Under the pieces are notes generated by a model. That model saw only the letters and a list, made by a program, of their open reading frames with translations, was not told the DNA's origin and did not search any database. Below, piece after piece: positions 36,571 through 47,937 of a stretch of DNA of 64,000 bases; position 1 is the first letter of the stretch; the number at the start of each line of letters is the position of its first letter. The position numbers and the translations under genes are program-made. Source of the DNA: Spisula solida (Eukaryota; Mollusca; Bivalvia; Venerida; Mactridae); assembly GCA_947247005.1 (NCBI GenBank), contig OX365948.1, positions 7,936,001 to 8,000,000 of the forward strand, written 5' to 3'.

Positions 36571-39150
36571 AGCTACATGAACACTTCTAACAAGTAGTTA
36601 ACCGACATAAACACTAATTATAAGCGCTTAACCGACATGAACATTTATTGTTTACACTCTACCAACATGAACACTTATTGTTTACACTCTACCAACATGA
36701 CCCCTTATTGCTTACACTCTACCAACATGAACACTTATTGCAAGCTATCTACCAACATGAACACTTATTGCTTACACTCTACCAACATGAACACTTATTG
36801 CTTACACTCTACCAACATGAACACTTATTGCAAGCTATCTACCAACATGAACACTTATTGCTTACACTCTACCAACATGAACACTTATTGTTTACACTCT
36901 ACCAACATGAACACTTATTGCTTACACTCTACCAACATGAACTCTTATTGCAAGCTATCTACCAACATGAACACTTATTGCTTACACTCTACCAACATGA
37001 ACACTTATTGCAAGCACACTACCAACATGAACACTTATTGCAAGCACTCTACCAACATGAACACTTATTGCTTACACTCTACCAACATGAACACTTATTG
37101 CAAGCACACTACCAACATGAACACTTATTGCTTACACTCTACCGACATGAACACTTATTGCAAGCACTCTACCAACATGAACACTTATTGCAAGCACACT
37201 ACCAACATGAACACTTATTGCAAGCCCACTACCAACATGAACACTTATTGCAAGCCCACTACCAACATGAGCACTTATTGCAAGCACACTACCAACATGA
37301 ACACTTATTGCAAGCCCACTACCAACATGAACACTTATTGCAAGCCCACTACCAACATGAACACTTATTGCAAGCCCACTACCAACATGAACACTTATTG
37401 CAAGCCCACTACCAACATGAACACTTATTGCGAGCACACTACCAACATGAACACTTATTGCAAGCCCACTACCAACATGAACACTTATTGCAAGCCCACT
37501 ACCAACATGAACACTTATTGCAAGCCCACTACCAACATAAACACTTATTGCAAGCCCACTACCAACATGAACATTTATTGCAAGCACACTACCAACATGA
37601 ACAAATATTGCTTACACTCTACCAACATGACCCCTTATTGCTTACACTCTACCAACATGAACACTTATTGCAAGCACACTACCAACATGAACACTTATTG
37701 CTTACACTCTACCAACATGAACACTTATTGCTTACACTCTACCAACATGAACATTTATTGCTTACACTCTACCAACATGAATACGTATTGCTTACACCCT
37801 ACCAACATGAACACTTATTGCTTACACTCTACCAACATGAACACTTATTGCTTACACTCTACCAACATGAACACTTATTGCAAGCACTCTACCAACATGA
37901 ACACTTATTGCAAGCCCACTACCAACATGAATACTTATTGCTTACACTCTACCAACATGAACACTTATTGCAAGCACACTACCAACATGTACACGTATTG
38001 TTTACACTCTACCAACATGACCCCTTATTGCATACACTCTACCAACATGAACACTTATTGCAAGCTATCTACCAACATGAACACTTATTGCAAGCACTCT
38101 ACCAACATGAACACTTATTGCAAGCACTCTACCAACATGAACACTTATTGCAAGCCCACTACCAACATGAACACTTATTGCAAGCACACTACCAACATGA
38201 ACACTTATTGCAAGCACTCTACCAACATGAACACTTATTGCAAGCCCACTACCAACATGAACACTTATTGCAAGCCCACTACCACCATGAGCACTTATTG
38301 CAAGCACACTACCAACATGAACACTTATTGCAAGCCCACTACCAACATGAACACTTATTGCAAGCCCACTACCAACATGAACACTTATTGCAAGCCCACT
38401 ACCAACATGAACATTTATTGCAAGCACACTACCAACATGAACAAATATTGCTTACACTCTACCAACATGACCCCTTATTGCTTACACTCTACCAACATGA
38501 ACACTTATTGCTTACACTCTACCAACATGAACACTTATTGCAAGCACTCTACCAACATGAACACTTATTGCTTACACTCTACCAACATGAACACTTATTG
38601 CTTACACTCTACCAACATGAACATTTATTGCTTACACTCTACCAACATGAATACGTATTGCTTACACCCTACCAACATGAACACTTATTGCTTACACTCT
38701 ACCAACATGAACACTTATTGCAAGCACACTACCAACATGAACACTTATTGCTTACACTCTACCAACATGAACACTTATTGCTTACACTCTACCAACATGA
38801 ACACTTATTGCAAGCACTCTACCAACATGAACACTTATTGCAAGCACTCTACCAACATGAACACTTATTGCAAGCACTCTACCAACATGAACACTTATTG
38901 CTTACACTCTACCAACATGAACACTTATTGCTTACACTCTACCAACATGAACACTTATTGCAAGCACTCTACCAACATGAACACTTATTGCAAGCTATCT
39001 ACCAACATGAACACTTATTGCAAGCACTCTACCAACATGAACACTTATTGCAAGCACACTACCAACATGAACACTTATTGCAAGCACTCTACCAACATGA
39101 ACACTTATTGCTTACACTCTACCAACATGAACACTTATTGGCATGGAAAC
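36571..39150. repeat. 30-bp satellite array, about 84 units, with higher-order structure
   Basis: The unit is accaacatgaacacttattg followed by a variable decamer: cttacactct, caagcacact, caagcccact, caagcactct or caagctatct. Variant units recur in blocks: the acaaatattgc variant with the following cccctta variant is at 37591 and again 840 bp later, and the atacgtattg variant recurs after 870 bp. Because 30 is a multiple of three, two plus frames (853 and 890 codons) and two minus frames stay open by arithmetic. They translate to decapeptide repeats such as STNMNTYCKH and LYQHEHLLQA. With overlapping frames equally open and no promoter, signal peptide or non-repeat domain, I treat it as non-coding. 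Confidence 0.95.
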
Positions 39151-39600
39151 ATATTGCAAGTGCTCTGGCGACATGGACACGTATTACAAGTTCTCTAGAG
39201 ACAAGTATACTTATTGCAAAGTACATTTATTGCAAGCCCTCTAGCGACATGGATACGTATTACAAGTTCTCTAGCGACAAGTATACTTATTGCAAAGTAC
39301 ATTTATTGCAATCCATTTAACGACAAAGAAACTTATTGCAAATGCTCTAGCAATGTGTACTCTGATTGCAAAGTACATTTATTGCAATCCATTTAACGAC
39401 AAAGAAACCTATTGCAAATGCTCTAGCGATGTGTACTCTTATTACAAAGTACATTTATTGCAATCCATTTAACGACAAAGAAACTTATTGCAAATGCTCT
39501 AGCGATGTGTACTCTTATTGCAAAGTACATTTATTGAAAGCCCTCTAACGACATAAACACTTATTGCAAATGCTCTAGCGACATGTTCACTTATTTCAAG
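39151..39600. repeat. 76-bp repeat array continuing from the 30-bp satellite
   Basis: Three copies of gtacatttattgcaatccat at 76-bp steps (about 39297, 39373, 39449) plus diverged units on both sides. Each unit still contains cttattgcaa and ctctagcgac/aacgaca pieces like those of the 30-bp unit. The 76-bp unit therefore looks like a fused, diverged multiple of the neighbouring satellite. Confidence 0.85.
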
Positions 39601-39805
39601 GTGCATTTAGTGCGTGTGTTCCTACAACATGAAAAGCTCTATATCGACTAAAATTACCAAGAATATAGTTTCTGCGAATACCTTTGTTTTCAAATAAAAG
39701 GACCTAGGGTATTACACCGAGATTCATTGTACAAAGCAAATATCTATTCCAATTTCTTGTTTGGGTGTTTTTCAAGAGAGGATTAGAACATTTCATAGAC
39801 ATTAC

Positions 39806-40575
39806 TAGGGCCCCGATTTCCGGGAAATCCTAATATGAGTCAAAGACCTAAATATACAAAGAATGGACACTTAATTGAAAACGGAGATAAAATGCAAAAT
39901 GGCATGCAGCAGATTATGATAATTTGCATGAACGCTTTTGTTCGTCATCCTTTTTGAATGACCAATATCTCATTTTGAAGAGCTAAGCTACTTCTACTGC
40001 ATGATGTAACTTATTTTTTTCTATCTCTTATAGAATTCAAATAAATACTGTTTGAATTAGGCAGATCGGGTATTTTCTGATAAAATTGGAATTTCCATTA
40101 AAATGAGAGTAGGTCGACTGGCTCTTTGAGGTCTATTGTTTTATTCCTTGACCGATTTCAATAAATTAGGTATCATTTTATAGCAGAATAATAAATCTAT
40201 TGCATAAACTTATTAGTTTTTTCCTATGTATATCAAAACAGGAGATATAAGGTATTATGAACAAACGAGATTTCGCGAGATTTCAGAAAACTGCCGCGAG
40301 ATATTGTGAGATTTGGTTGATTTTTCCAATCTTTGTATATTTAGGTCTTTGTATGAGCTCAATCTCAACAGTATTAATGCGCCTGATAGTGAACGTATTC
40401 ATTCTATTTTAATCTTGACTCATGAAATATCTATCATAAATCAAAACATTTAATTTGAGTTTATTAAAGCATCTTTTCATTCATCCAGTTTTGTAGATTT
40501 CATTCAAACTCAGACAAAAGTATTTAAAGCCGAGATTGTTATTTGAGATGATTCAGGAGACTAAGGCCAGTTTAT
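39806..40575. repeat. Possible larger relative of the CTCCCGAAG foldback family
   Basis: The left end ccccgatttccgggaaatcc and right end gagatgattcaggagactaa are loosely inverted, and atgagtcaaagacc/actcagacaaaag motifs follow inside. No transposase is seen. Similarity to the compact copies is weak. Confidence 0.3.
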
Positions 40576-40615
40576 TTATATTCATTCATATAAACCATTT
40601 ATAAAAAAGTATAAA

Positions 40616-40665
40616 TAACATAATAACATAACATAACATAATAAGATAACATAATTATAAAAAGT
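40616..40665. repeat. (ATAAC)n-like microsatellite
   Basis: Irregular aacataacataacataataa run. Confidence 0.7.
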
Positions 40666-41466
40666 ACAAATTCAGTGTATTAATCGTGGGGATTTAATTT
40701 CGTAGCTGAATGCATTATCCAAATTCACAAACATTAATTTATCACGAACTAGACTGTTTTACAGAAAGAAAAACCTTTAATACGTTAATAAAATTGACAT
40801 GGTTGTTGTTTTATTTAGATATTGAACATTTCTTTTTTCTTTCAGATTACAATCAGTGACAAATCAGCCGTCATAAACTATCAACAAGCAGCCATCATCA
40901 GCTACCAACAGTTATCAGAAGTGATATAACATATTGACTCATCCAATGTTATTGGTTGTTTCCTTGAAGTATCATAACAAATTACTGTCGTAACAAACGC
41001 GTTCCCTCGTACTGGAACTAATTCTCATTAAGTGCTTTTAGTTTCGTACGAAATCTCGCTGAACGAGATTGAGAGCGGTTGGGAATAATTCAAAAAAAAA
41101 ATTCTAGATAAACAGTGCGTTGTGAATCGGTACTTAACGAAAAAAATAACATCCTTTTCCTGAAATACAAGGTGTGTTTCCGAGAGCAGACGTTCCCAGT
41201 GATTGATCACATAAGAGTGAATACTAAATATCGTCTGAGATTATACACAGGACATTTTGATTGAATATCAACATACATTCAGAACAATATTAAGACGTGG
41301 ATAAAAACCCGTCATACATAAACGCGTATAAGCATATGAGTTATATTTGCCAGACCAGATTGATTTGAATAGGAGTTTCATGATACAATATTGAGGATTT
41401 ACTATTTAACAATTCCGAAGTATAGTTTAAGTATCACTGCTTACATTCATTAGTGAATTCGTCACC

Positions 41467-41603
41467 ATGAGTGTTTGCTCAGCAACAGCGGCGGCCACAC
41501 GACCGGGTGCACGGCGTGAATCCAGGAGCTCTAGTTCACGTGCTAGCACCACGGAAGCACATTTCTTCATAGACAAATCCGGAGGCAAAGGACTGGACCA
41601 GAG
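41467..41603 (+). CDS. First coding exon of a candidate two-exon gene (small membrane protein, family unknown)
   Basis: The ATG at 41467 sits in a good context (caccATGa). It opens 45 codons plus two bases and stops at a strong donor, gag|gtaagt (41604). Composition jumps to clearly GC-richer, coding-like codons compared with the surroundings. The predicted segment starts MSVCSATAAATRPGARRESR, continues with a serine/arginine-rich stretch and ends in HFFIDKSGGKGLDQ, as expected for a soluble, disordered N-terminal tail. Reading on without splicing gives a stop at once (agg taa). A possible upstream exon boundary, ttttttctttcag at about 40833-40845, could place a 5' untranslated exon in 40846-41466. 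The two leftover bases match the phase of the candidate exon at 47814. I do not recognise the family. Confidence 0.55.
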
Positions 41604-41689
41604 GTAAGTATTTGTTAATACTATAAATAAATGTACTTTTTAGTTATATGACTTATATATTTAGGTGTTGTTCCATTGACCGTAATTCA

Positions 41690-43312
41690 GTGTACTACCA
41701 AGTTACATTATCCGAACACTTGACCAACTAGTCCTGAAAATAGCCTGCAGTTACGCGTATACTACCAAGTTACATTATCCGAACACTAGGCCAACTAGTC
41801 CTGGAACTAGCCTGCAGTGACGAGTAGACTAACCAGTTACATTATCCGAACACTAGACAAACCAGTCCTCGAACTAGACTTCAGTGACGTGTATACTACC
41901 CAGCACTAGACCAACTGGTACTGGAACTAGCCTTCAGTGACGTGTATACTACCCAGTACTAGACCAACTGGTCCTGGAACTAGCCTTCAGTGACGTGTAT
42001 ACTACCCAGTACTAGACCAACTGGTCCTGGAACTAGACTTCAGTGACGTGTATACTACCCAGTACTAGACCAACTGGTCCTGGAACTAGCCTTCAGCGAC
42101 GGGCATACTACCCAGTACTAGACCAACTAGTCCTGACCTGGCCTTCAGCGTCGCGCATACTACCCAGTACTAGACCAACTAGTCCTGACCTGGCCTTCAG
42201 CGACGGGCAAACTACCCAGTACTAGACCAACTAGTCCTGACCTGGCCTTCAGCGACGCGCATACTACCCAGTACTAGACCAACTAGTCCTGACCTGGCCT
42301 TCAGTGACGCGCATACTACCCAGTACTAGACCAACTAGTCCTGGCCTGGGCCTTCAGCGACGGGCATACTACCCAGTACTAGACCAACTAGTCCTGACCT
42401 GGCCTTCAGCGACGGGCATACTACCCAGTACTAGACAAACCAGTCCTTGAACTAGCCTTCAGTTACGCGTATACTACCCAGTACTAGACCAACTAGTCCT
42501 GATCTGGCCTTCAGCGACGGGCATACTACCCAGTACTAGACCAACTAGTTCTGGCCTGGCCTTCAGCGACGGGCATACTACCCAGTACTAGACCAACTAG
42601 TCCTGACCTGGCCTTCAGCGACGGGCATACTACCCAGTAGTAGACAAACCAGTCCTTAAACTAGCCTTCAGTTACGCGTATACTACCCAGTACTAGACCA
42701 ACTAGTCCTGATCTGGCCTTCAGCGACGGGCATACTACCCAGTACTAGACCAACTAGTCCTGACCTGGCCTTCAGTGACGGGCATACTACATTTGTGTAC
42801 CCAGTACTAGACCTACTGGTCCTGACCTGGCCTTCAGCGACGGGCATACTACCCAGTACTAGACTAACTAGTCTTGACCTTGCCTTCAGCGACGGGCATA
42901 CTTGCCAGTACTAGACAAACCAGTCCTTGAACTAGCGTTCAGTTACGCGTATACTACCCAGTTACATTATCCGAACACTAGACCAACTAGTCCTGGAATT
43001 AGCCTTCAGTGACGCGTAGACTAACAAGTTACATTATCCGAACACTAGACCAACTAGTCCTGGAATTAGCATTCATTGACGCGTTGACTAACCAGTTACA
43101 TTATCGGAACACTAGACCAACTAGTCCTGGAATAAGCCTGCAGTTACATATATACTACCCAGTTACATTATCCGAACACTAGACAAACTAGTCCTGAACT
43201 AGCCTTCAGCGACGCGCATACTACCCAGTTACATTATCCGAACACTAGACAAACTAGTCCTGAACTAGCCTTCAGCGGCGCGCATACTACCCAGTTACAT
43301 TTTCCGAACAGA
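41690..43312. repeat. 53-bp minisatellite array in the candidate first intron
   Basis: About 28-30 units. The core form is tactacccagtactagacca, actagtcctgacctggcctt and cagcgacgggca, with a 53-bp period. The units at both ends of the array are a longer form of about 67 bp containing an extra ttacattatccgaac. The array starts fewer than 90 bases after the splice donor at 41604. The 60-codon plus frame within it is translated repeat. Confidence 0.95.
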
Positions 43313-43319
43313 TTATGGA

Positions 43320-44470
43320 ACTACCCAATCCCTGTACTCTTGACATTAATTAAGGCCAGTCGGTCATTGATCTTCCCACACAGACTATCCCAACATTCGA
43401 CCAAGCAGTCCAGAAACTTCCAAGTCACATAGTCTTGACACAAGATCAACTATTTCTGGAACTAGTGTTTCGCGCTGAGCTCTGAGAAGCAATGTAACTG
43501 TAGACTAACACTACCATTGTATGCTGACTGACAAGCACTAGTAGGTACCATGTTCACAACGTTGGTTTGTCGTGCATTGCTACCGAACCTGCAATTTTCC
43601 CATCCCGAGGATCAACAGGGCCGTTACTCATACACGAATTTGTCTATAAGTTCTTAATGCTGCAAAGCCTGATGGTTGATAATTCAACAACAGTAATAAC
43701 TAGTTTTGCTCTCTGTCTGCGTGTTAATAGAACGTTTTGTGTTTTGAAAAAATGTTTTATGGTAATAAGGTAGTGTTTATAGCATATACCATTTCCTGAT
43801 GTAATGTGTCGGTAGAACACTATACGGTATTGGATAACAATAAATAATTCGACACGTACCAAGAAGATGATCACTTTCTTTCAGAACATCATACAGAAAT
43901 GATACAAATCATACAGAAATAATACAAAATTGGATAAGATTCTCTTCAGTCATTTGAACAACTCTTACATTATCACCATGTAATGGTTGTTCTGCTTGTA
44001 GTCTTCCGCGGTGTGAAAAATGTCTAACCAATAGGTTGAATGAGTGATGAATGATAGTTGCCGCCCTTTTTCACAGATTTGAGTGTAAATGAAAATAGAA
44101 CCTAACTTACCAAACTTACCATACCAATAACTGAGTGAGTGTTTCTGAAAGACTGCTGTATTTTTTATGGATTTGTAATGTGTTATGTTTCATTAACTTT
44201 TGGCATGGTACTGTACCTAACATACGTAATATACTCGCTAACGTATTAGCCAATTAACTTTACACCACTACCATTCGTTAGGAAATTCAGTTTCAAAAAT
44301 TCCAAAAATATATCTTATAAATTTGATTGAGAGAATGTACAAGAACATACATTAATGATAAGCCATGATGTGTGTTCGTCTGGCAGACGCTTGTTTCATG
44401 TGCAGCCATAGTTCTAACGAAATACGTAGGTTTATTGTTAGTAATTGTATACATTATATTTGTACTTTTT
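43320..44470. other. No gene recognised
   Basis: AT-rich DNA, intronic if the two-exon model is right. A weak tRNA-like stretch at about 44483-44535 (taagtaagggcatgcgc, then gggtttcaa) may be a decayed SINE head. Confidence 0.4.
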
Positions 44471-44547
44471 GGGGAACGTGATCTTAAGTAAGGGCATGCG
44501 CTTTACAATCGGGAGCTCATGGGTTTCAAAAAGATTATATTAAATCA

Positions 44548-44770
44548 GACAGGGAAGGCAGCACTCAACTTTACCAGCCGAGCACAGAAAACATTAAAAA
44601 CACACAAAGCACACTGCCCAACTGATCCCACCGAACACAGGAAACATTAAAAACACACAAAGCTTAATGCCCAACTGAACCCACCGAGCACAGAAAACAT
44701 TAAAAAAAACACAAAGCACAATGCCCAACTGAACGAATCGAGCACAGGAAACATAAGACACATACAAGAC
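44548..44770. repeat. Tandem repeat with units of about 60 bp
   Basis: Four units of ccgagcacagaaaacattaa, aaacacacaaagc and ayaatgcccaactgaac. The leading part (agacagggaaggcagcactc) is shared, inverted, with 9531-9560, and the unit core is shared with 690-760 in the large inverted repeat. Confidence 0.75.
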
Positions 44771-45857
44771 AACCCGTATTTATCACTGCTTTAATTTCTC
44801 TGAGCAAGAAATACTCAAAATTCTCCTACACTTAAAACCTGCGTCACAAATACAACCCGACCACCGTCCGATGATCGGACTGCGTAATTTGGTCTAACAG
44901 AGCTGGAGATCGGACTGGCATCGGACGATTATATGGCGACTGCCGGTGTAATATAAGCATTTTTTGACAAATGCATTGCTACTCATCTGTCGGCGTCCTA
45001 GACAAAAGCTACATATCAGATATACGGGCATCGTCCGGTGTCAGGGCTATTTGTGAGCTTAATATGGCTCGGGTACATGAATGGATGCACGAGAGGGCTA
45101 AATGCCCATGTACTGTGGCTGCAAAACGGCGACGAGTGTTACAGCCAACTTGCGGCTCAGTGGACGCGATATGTACAAACGGTTTATTTCCGATATTTAC
45201 GAGCCCATACAGTGGCTATTTCACTTACATATACACAATGTTCTATATCCACTCACGACAACTAACGATTTTACAGTAATCAGACTTTCACAAAAACAAA
45301 TTGTCATTCAGCAATTTCTCAGTCTGACAATCTCCGGTTTATTGTTTTTTTTGGAATTCTTTCTAAACAATGTCTTTCTTTCGCAAAGTACGCAACTGAA
45401 ATTGTCATCGATTTGTGGTTGTCACTTGATTTTTGTTGAACTTATATTGGTGATTGCGTCTGAAGCAACTCTGTTGATTTAGCTTGAAGTCTGACTGATA
45501 TTGTTTTAGTTAATGGAAACTCGCTGATAAAACATGCTGTTCAAACTTGTTGTTAATACCAATTGAAATACGCCACTTGTAATACGCGTTGAAGTACCAA
45601 GGCTTTAGAAATTATCTTAATTCTTAACGAATATCGAGGCATTTACATTTGTACATGTATACCCATGACATGCATATTACATACAAAAGTAAGTCGCCTC
45701 GACGTTTGAAAATTACCTTTATTAAGTGAACTGCATTTGTGCTTGCAACGTCAGTTACTCTGAATAATCACGTAATCATAACGATCGATTGCGTGTTTGG
45801 TTTGCCTCTTTCCATCGAATTTTCATTGAACTTTCATTTCAATTTTACAAACATACA
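44771..45857. other. No recognised gene; GC-richer patch with overlapping frames
   Basis: Between about 44860 and 45260 base composition rises and three overlapping plus-strand frames (up to 126 codons, 45102-45482) stay open. The patch starts with partly inverted gtccgatgatcggac and gatcggactggcatcggac motifs. None of the translations resembles a family I know. A decayed transposon or an old exon are both possible. Confidence 0.3.
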
Positions 45858-46870
45858 AGAGGGCCCATAGGGCCCAAGGTCGCTCACCTGTGCACATTGA
45901 TAAAGTAGAACCATATTTAAACCGAACCTCAATTTCAGTTGTCATGGAAACCACCAGAGTTATGCGTGGATTTAAATTATTAAGCTATTTTAAGAATATA
46001 CCAATAATGGAGCATTGTTACCCTATTGTGATGAAATGCAGCTTTCAGAACTAAAAATAATTTTACTATAGTTATATAGGGAAAATGGAGCCACACTCAC
46101 TGGTAGCCATGTTTTTTGACTAATTATGACAAAATTTTGTAACAGGGTCACTCAAAAACTATCTCTGTAAAATAATTCAGAAATCTGGCCAGAAAAAACC
46201 ACCCAAGGAACATTGTAACCAATTTATAATGAACTCCAACCAGTTCTTTTAGAGAAGAAGATTTCTAAAGCTTTTGCTATAGATATATAGGTAAAAACAG
46301 GGCCCACCCACTGGAGGTGGTGTTTTTTAACGAATCATGACAAAAATGTCAATTTGTAAAAGGGTCACCCAACAACTATTTCTGTAAAATTATTTTGAAA
46401 TCTGGCCAGCGGTTGAATTTTTATGATTTTTTAAAAGATTTTCCAATCGGTTGCCATGGCAACCAGAGTTATAAATAGTTTACAATTCTTTTAGCCATTT
46501 TTAGAAAGGACCACCTAATGGAACATTGTTACCAATTTATAATAAATTCCAACCAGTACTTTCAGACAAGAAGATTTCTAAAGATTTTACTATAGATATG
46601 TAGGGAAATACAGCGCCCAACACAGTGGCGGCCATGTTTTTTTACGAATCACGACAAAAATGTCAATTTTTGTAAGAGGGCCAACGAAGAACTATTTCTG
46701 TAAAATTATTTTGAAATCTGGCCAGTGGTTGATTTTTGGCAACCAGAGTTATTAATAGATTACAATTATTTTAGCTGTTTTTGAAAAGGACCGCCCAAGG
46801 AACATTCCTATGAAGTTTGTTTGAAATTGGCCTAGTAATTTAGGAGAAGAAGTCGTTTGAATGATTTGTT

Positions 46871-47023
<153 letters not shown>

Positions 47024-47080
47024 TCACAGGCACGCTTGCACGCACGCTTGGACTGACGACGGACGAAGAGCGATTACAAA

Positions 47081-47112
47081 AGCTCACCTTGTCACTATGT
47101 GACAGGTGAGCT
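47081..47112. other. Terminal hairpin of element 1
   Basis: The sequence agctcaccttgtcac pairs with gtgacaggtgagct around a tat loop, directly at the right end of the element. Confidence 0.8.
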
Positions 47113-47404
47113 AAAGCACGATTAACTTTAACTGATACAATATGTGAAATGCATGATAGATATTGTAATTAGACAAAATCAATGTTTAGTTATATTTTCT
47201 ACATACTTAATGTATTTATTTACTAGAATTTGTTACCTTTTAGTGGATTATCTCGCGAATTTAATATTTGGGTTCCTCGATCACGAATTCATCAATTCGC
47301 GAAATAAGTCCAAAACCGAAAAACGCGAAATAAAGCTCACGCGAATATATAGTGATTTACAGTAATAAATTATTCGGTATGATATTTTTTATTCGGAAGG
47401 ACAG

Positions 47405-47473
47405 TTTTTTTTTCACTAGGCCTACTGTACTATTAAAATATATTTTAGTAGTAAAGTAGGCCTAGTGAAAAAA
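47405..47473. repeat. Near-perfect long hairpin
   Basis: The left arm ttttttttcactaggcctac and right arm gtaggcctagtgaaaaaaaa are exact inverses. They are followed inward by tgtactattaaaat and attttagtagtaaa, with only single-base slips. It is a small foldback in the candidate intron, about 340 bases before the exon at 47814. Confidence 0.85.
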
Positions 47474-47813
47474 AATTTTTTTCATTTTTTTTTCAAATTA
47501 TAAATGCAAGTTCCTGTGGGGAAACGTAGTAATAAAATATGGCTACCTAATAAATGGATTGTATGATAGATTTATTGCTTTGCATTTGCGTAGAATTGTT
47601 GTTTCTGCGTTGGTTGGAAGTTTAGTGCAACCAGGTAGCCTCTTTTTGATTTAAATGCAGTTGAAAGATGATAAACGACAAAGTATATACATGTACTCAC
47701 TTTAAGCAGTCACATATAAACTAGATCACCATTACTCATCACTTACACCCAGAGTAGGTGAATACAATTTGTATTTTTATTTACATCTAAAACTGGTACC
47801 TTTTTCATTTCAG

Positions 47814-47937
47814 GAAGTACAGCACAATCTCTACCCATAAATCATCGTCTGGAGCAAATTTATGCTGCGTCATATCCGTTTTGATAGCGATCGTTGCGAT
47901 TGGTCTGTTTGAATCAAACATTGATTTCATTGGATGA
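47814..47937 (+). CDS. Second and last coding exon of the candidate two-exon gene, one membrane segment
   Basis: A strong acceptor (ggtacctttttcatttcag) ends at 47813. Joined to the two leftover bases of the exon ending at 41603, the frame runs 41 codons after the junction codon to TGA at 47935. It encodes RKYSTISTHKSSSGANLCCV followed by a hydrophobic run ISVLIAIVAIGLF and a short tail ESNIDFIG. The full protein would be 87 residues: a basic, serine-rich N-terminal tail, one transmembrane helix near residues 63-78 and almost nothing after it. No donor is seen before the stop. A longer frame exists on the opposite strand (48104-47805, 99 codons), so the plus reading is not certain. A different downstream exon outside my recognition is also possible. 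Confidence 0.4.

Noticed and set aside
36637..39320. Two plus-strand frames of 853 and 890 codons
   Set aside because: Both are by-products of a 30-bp satellite whose unit length is a multiple of three. Overlapping frames are equally open, including on the minus strand.
44971..45482. Overlapping 102-, 75- and 126-codon plus frames
   Set aside because: No recognisable family in any frame, and several frames are open together, including one on the minus strand. Listed only as an unexplained patch.
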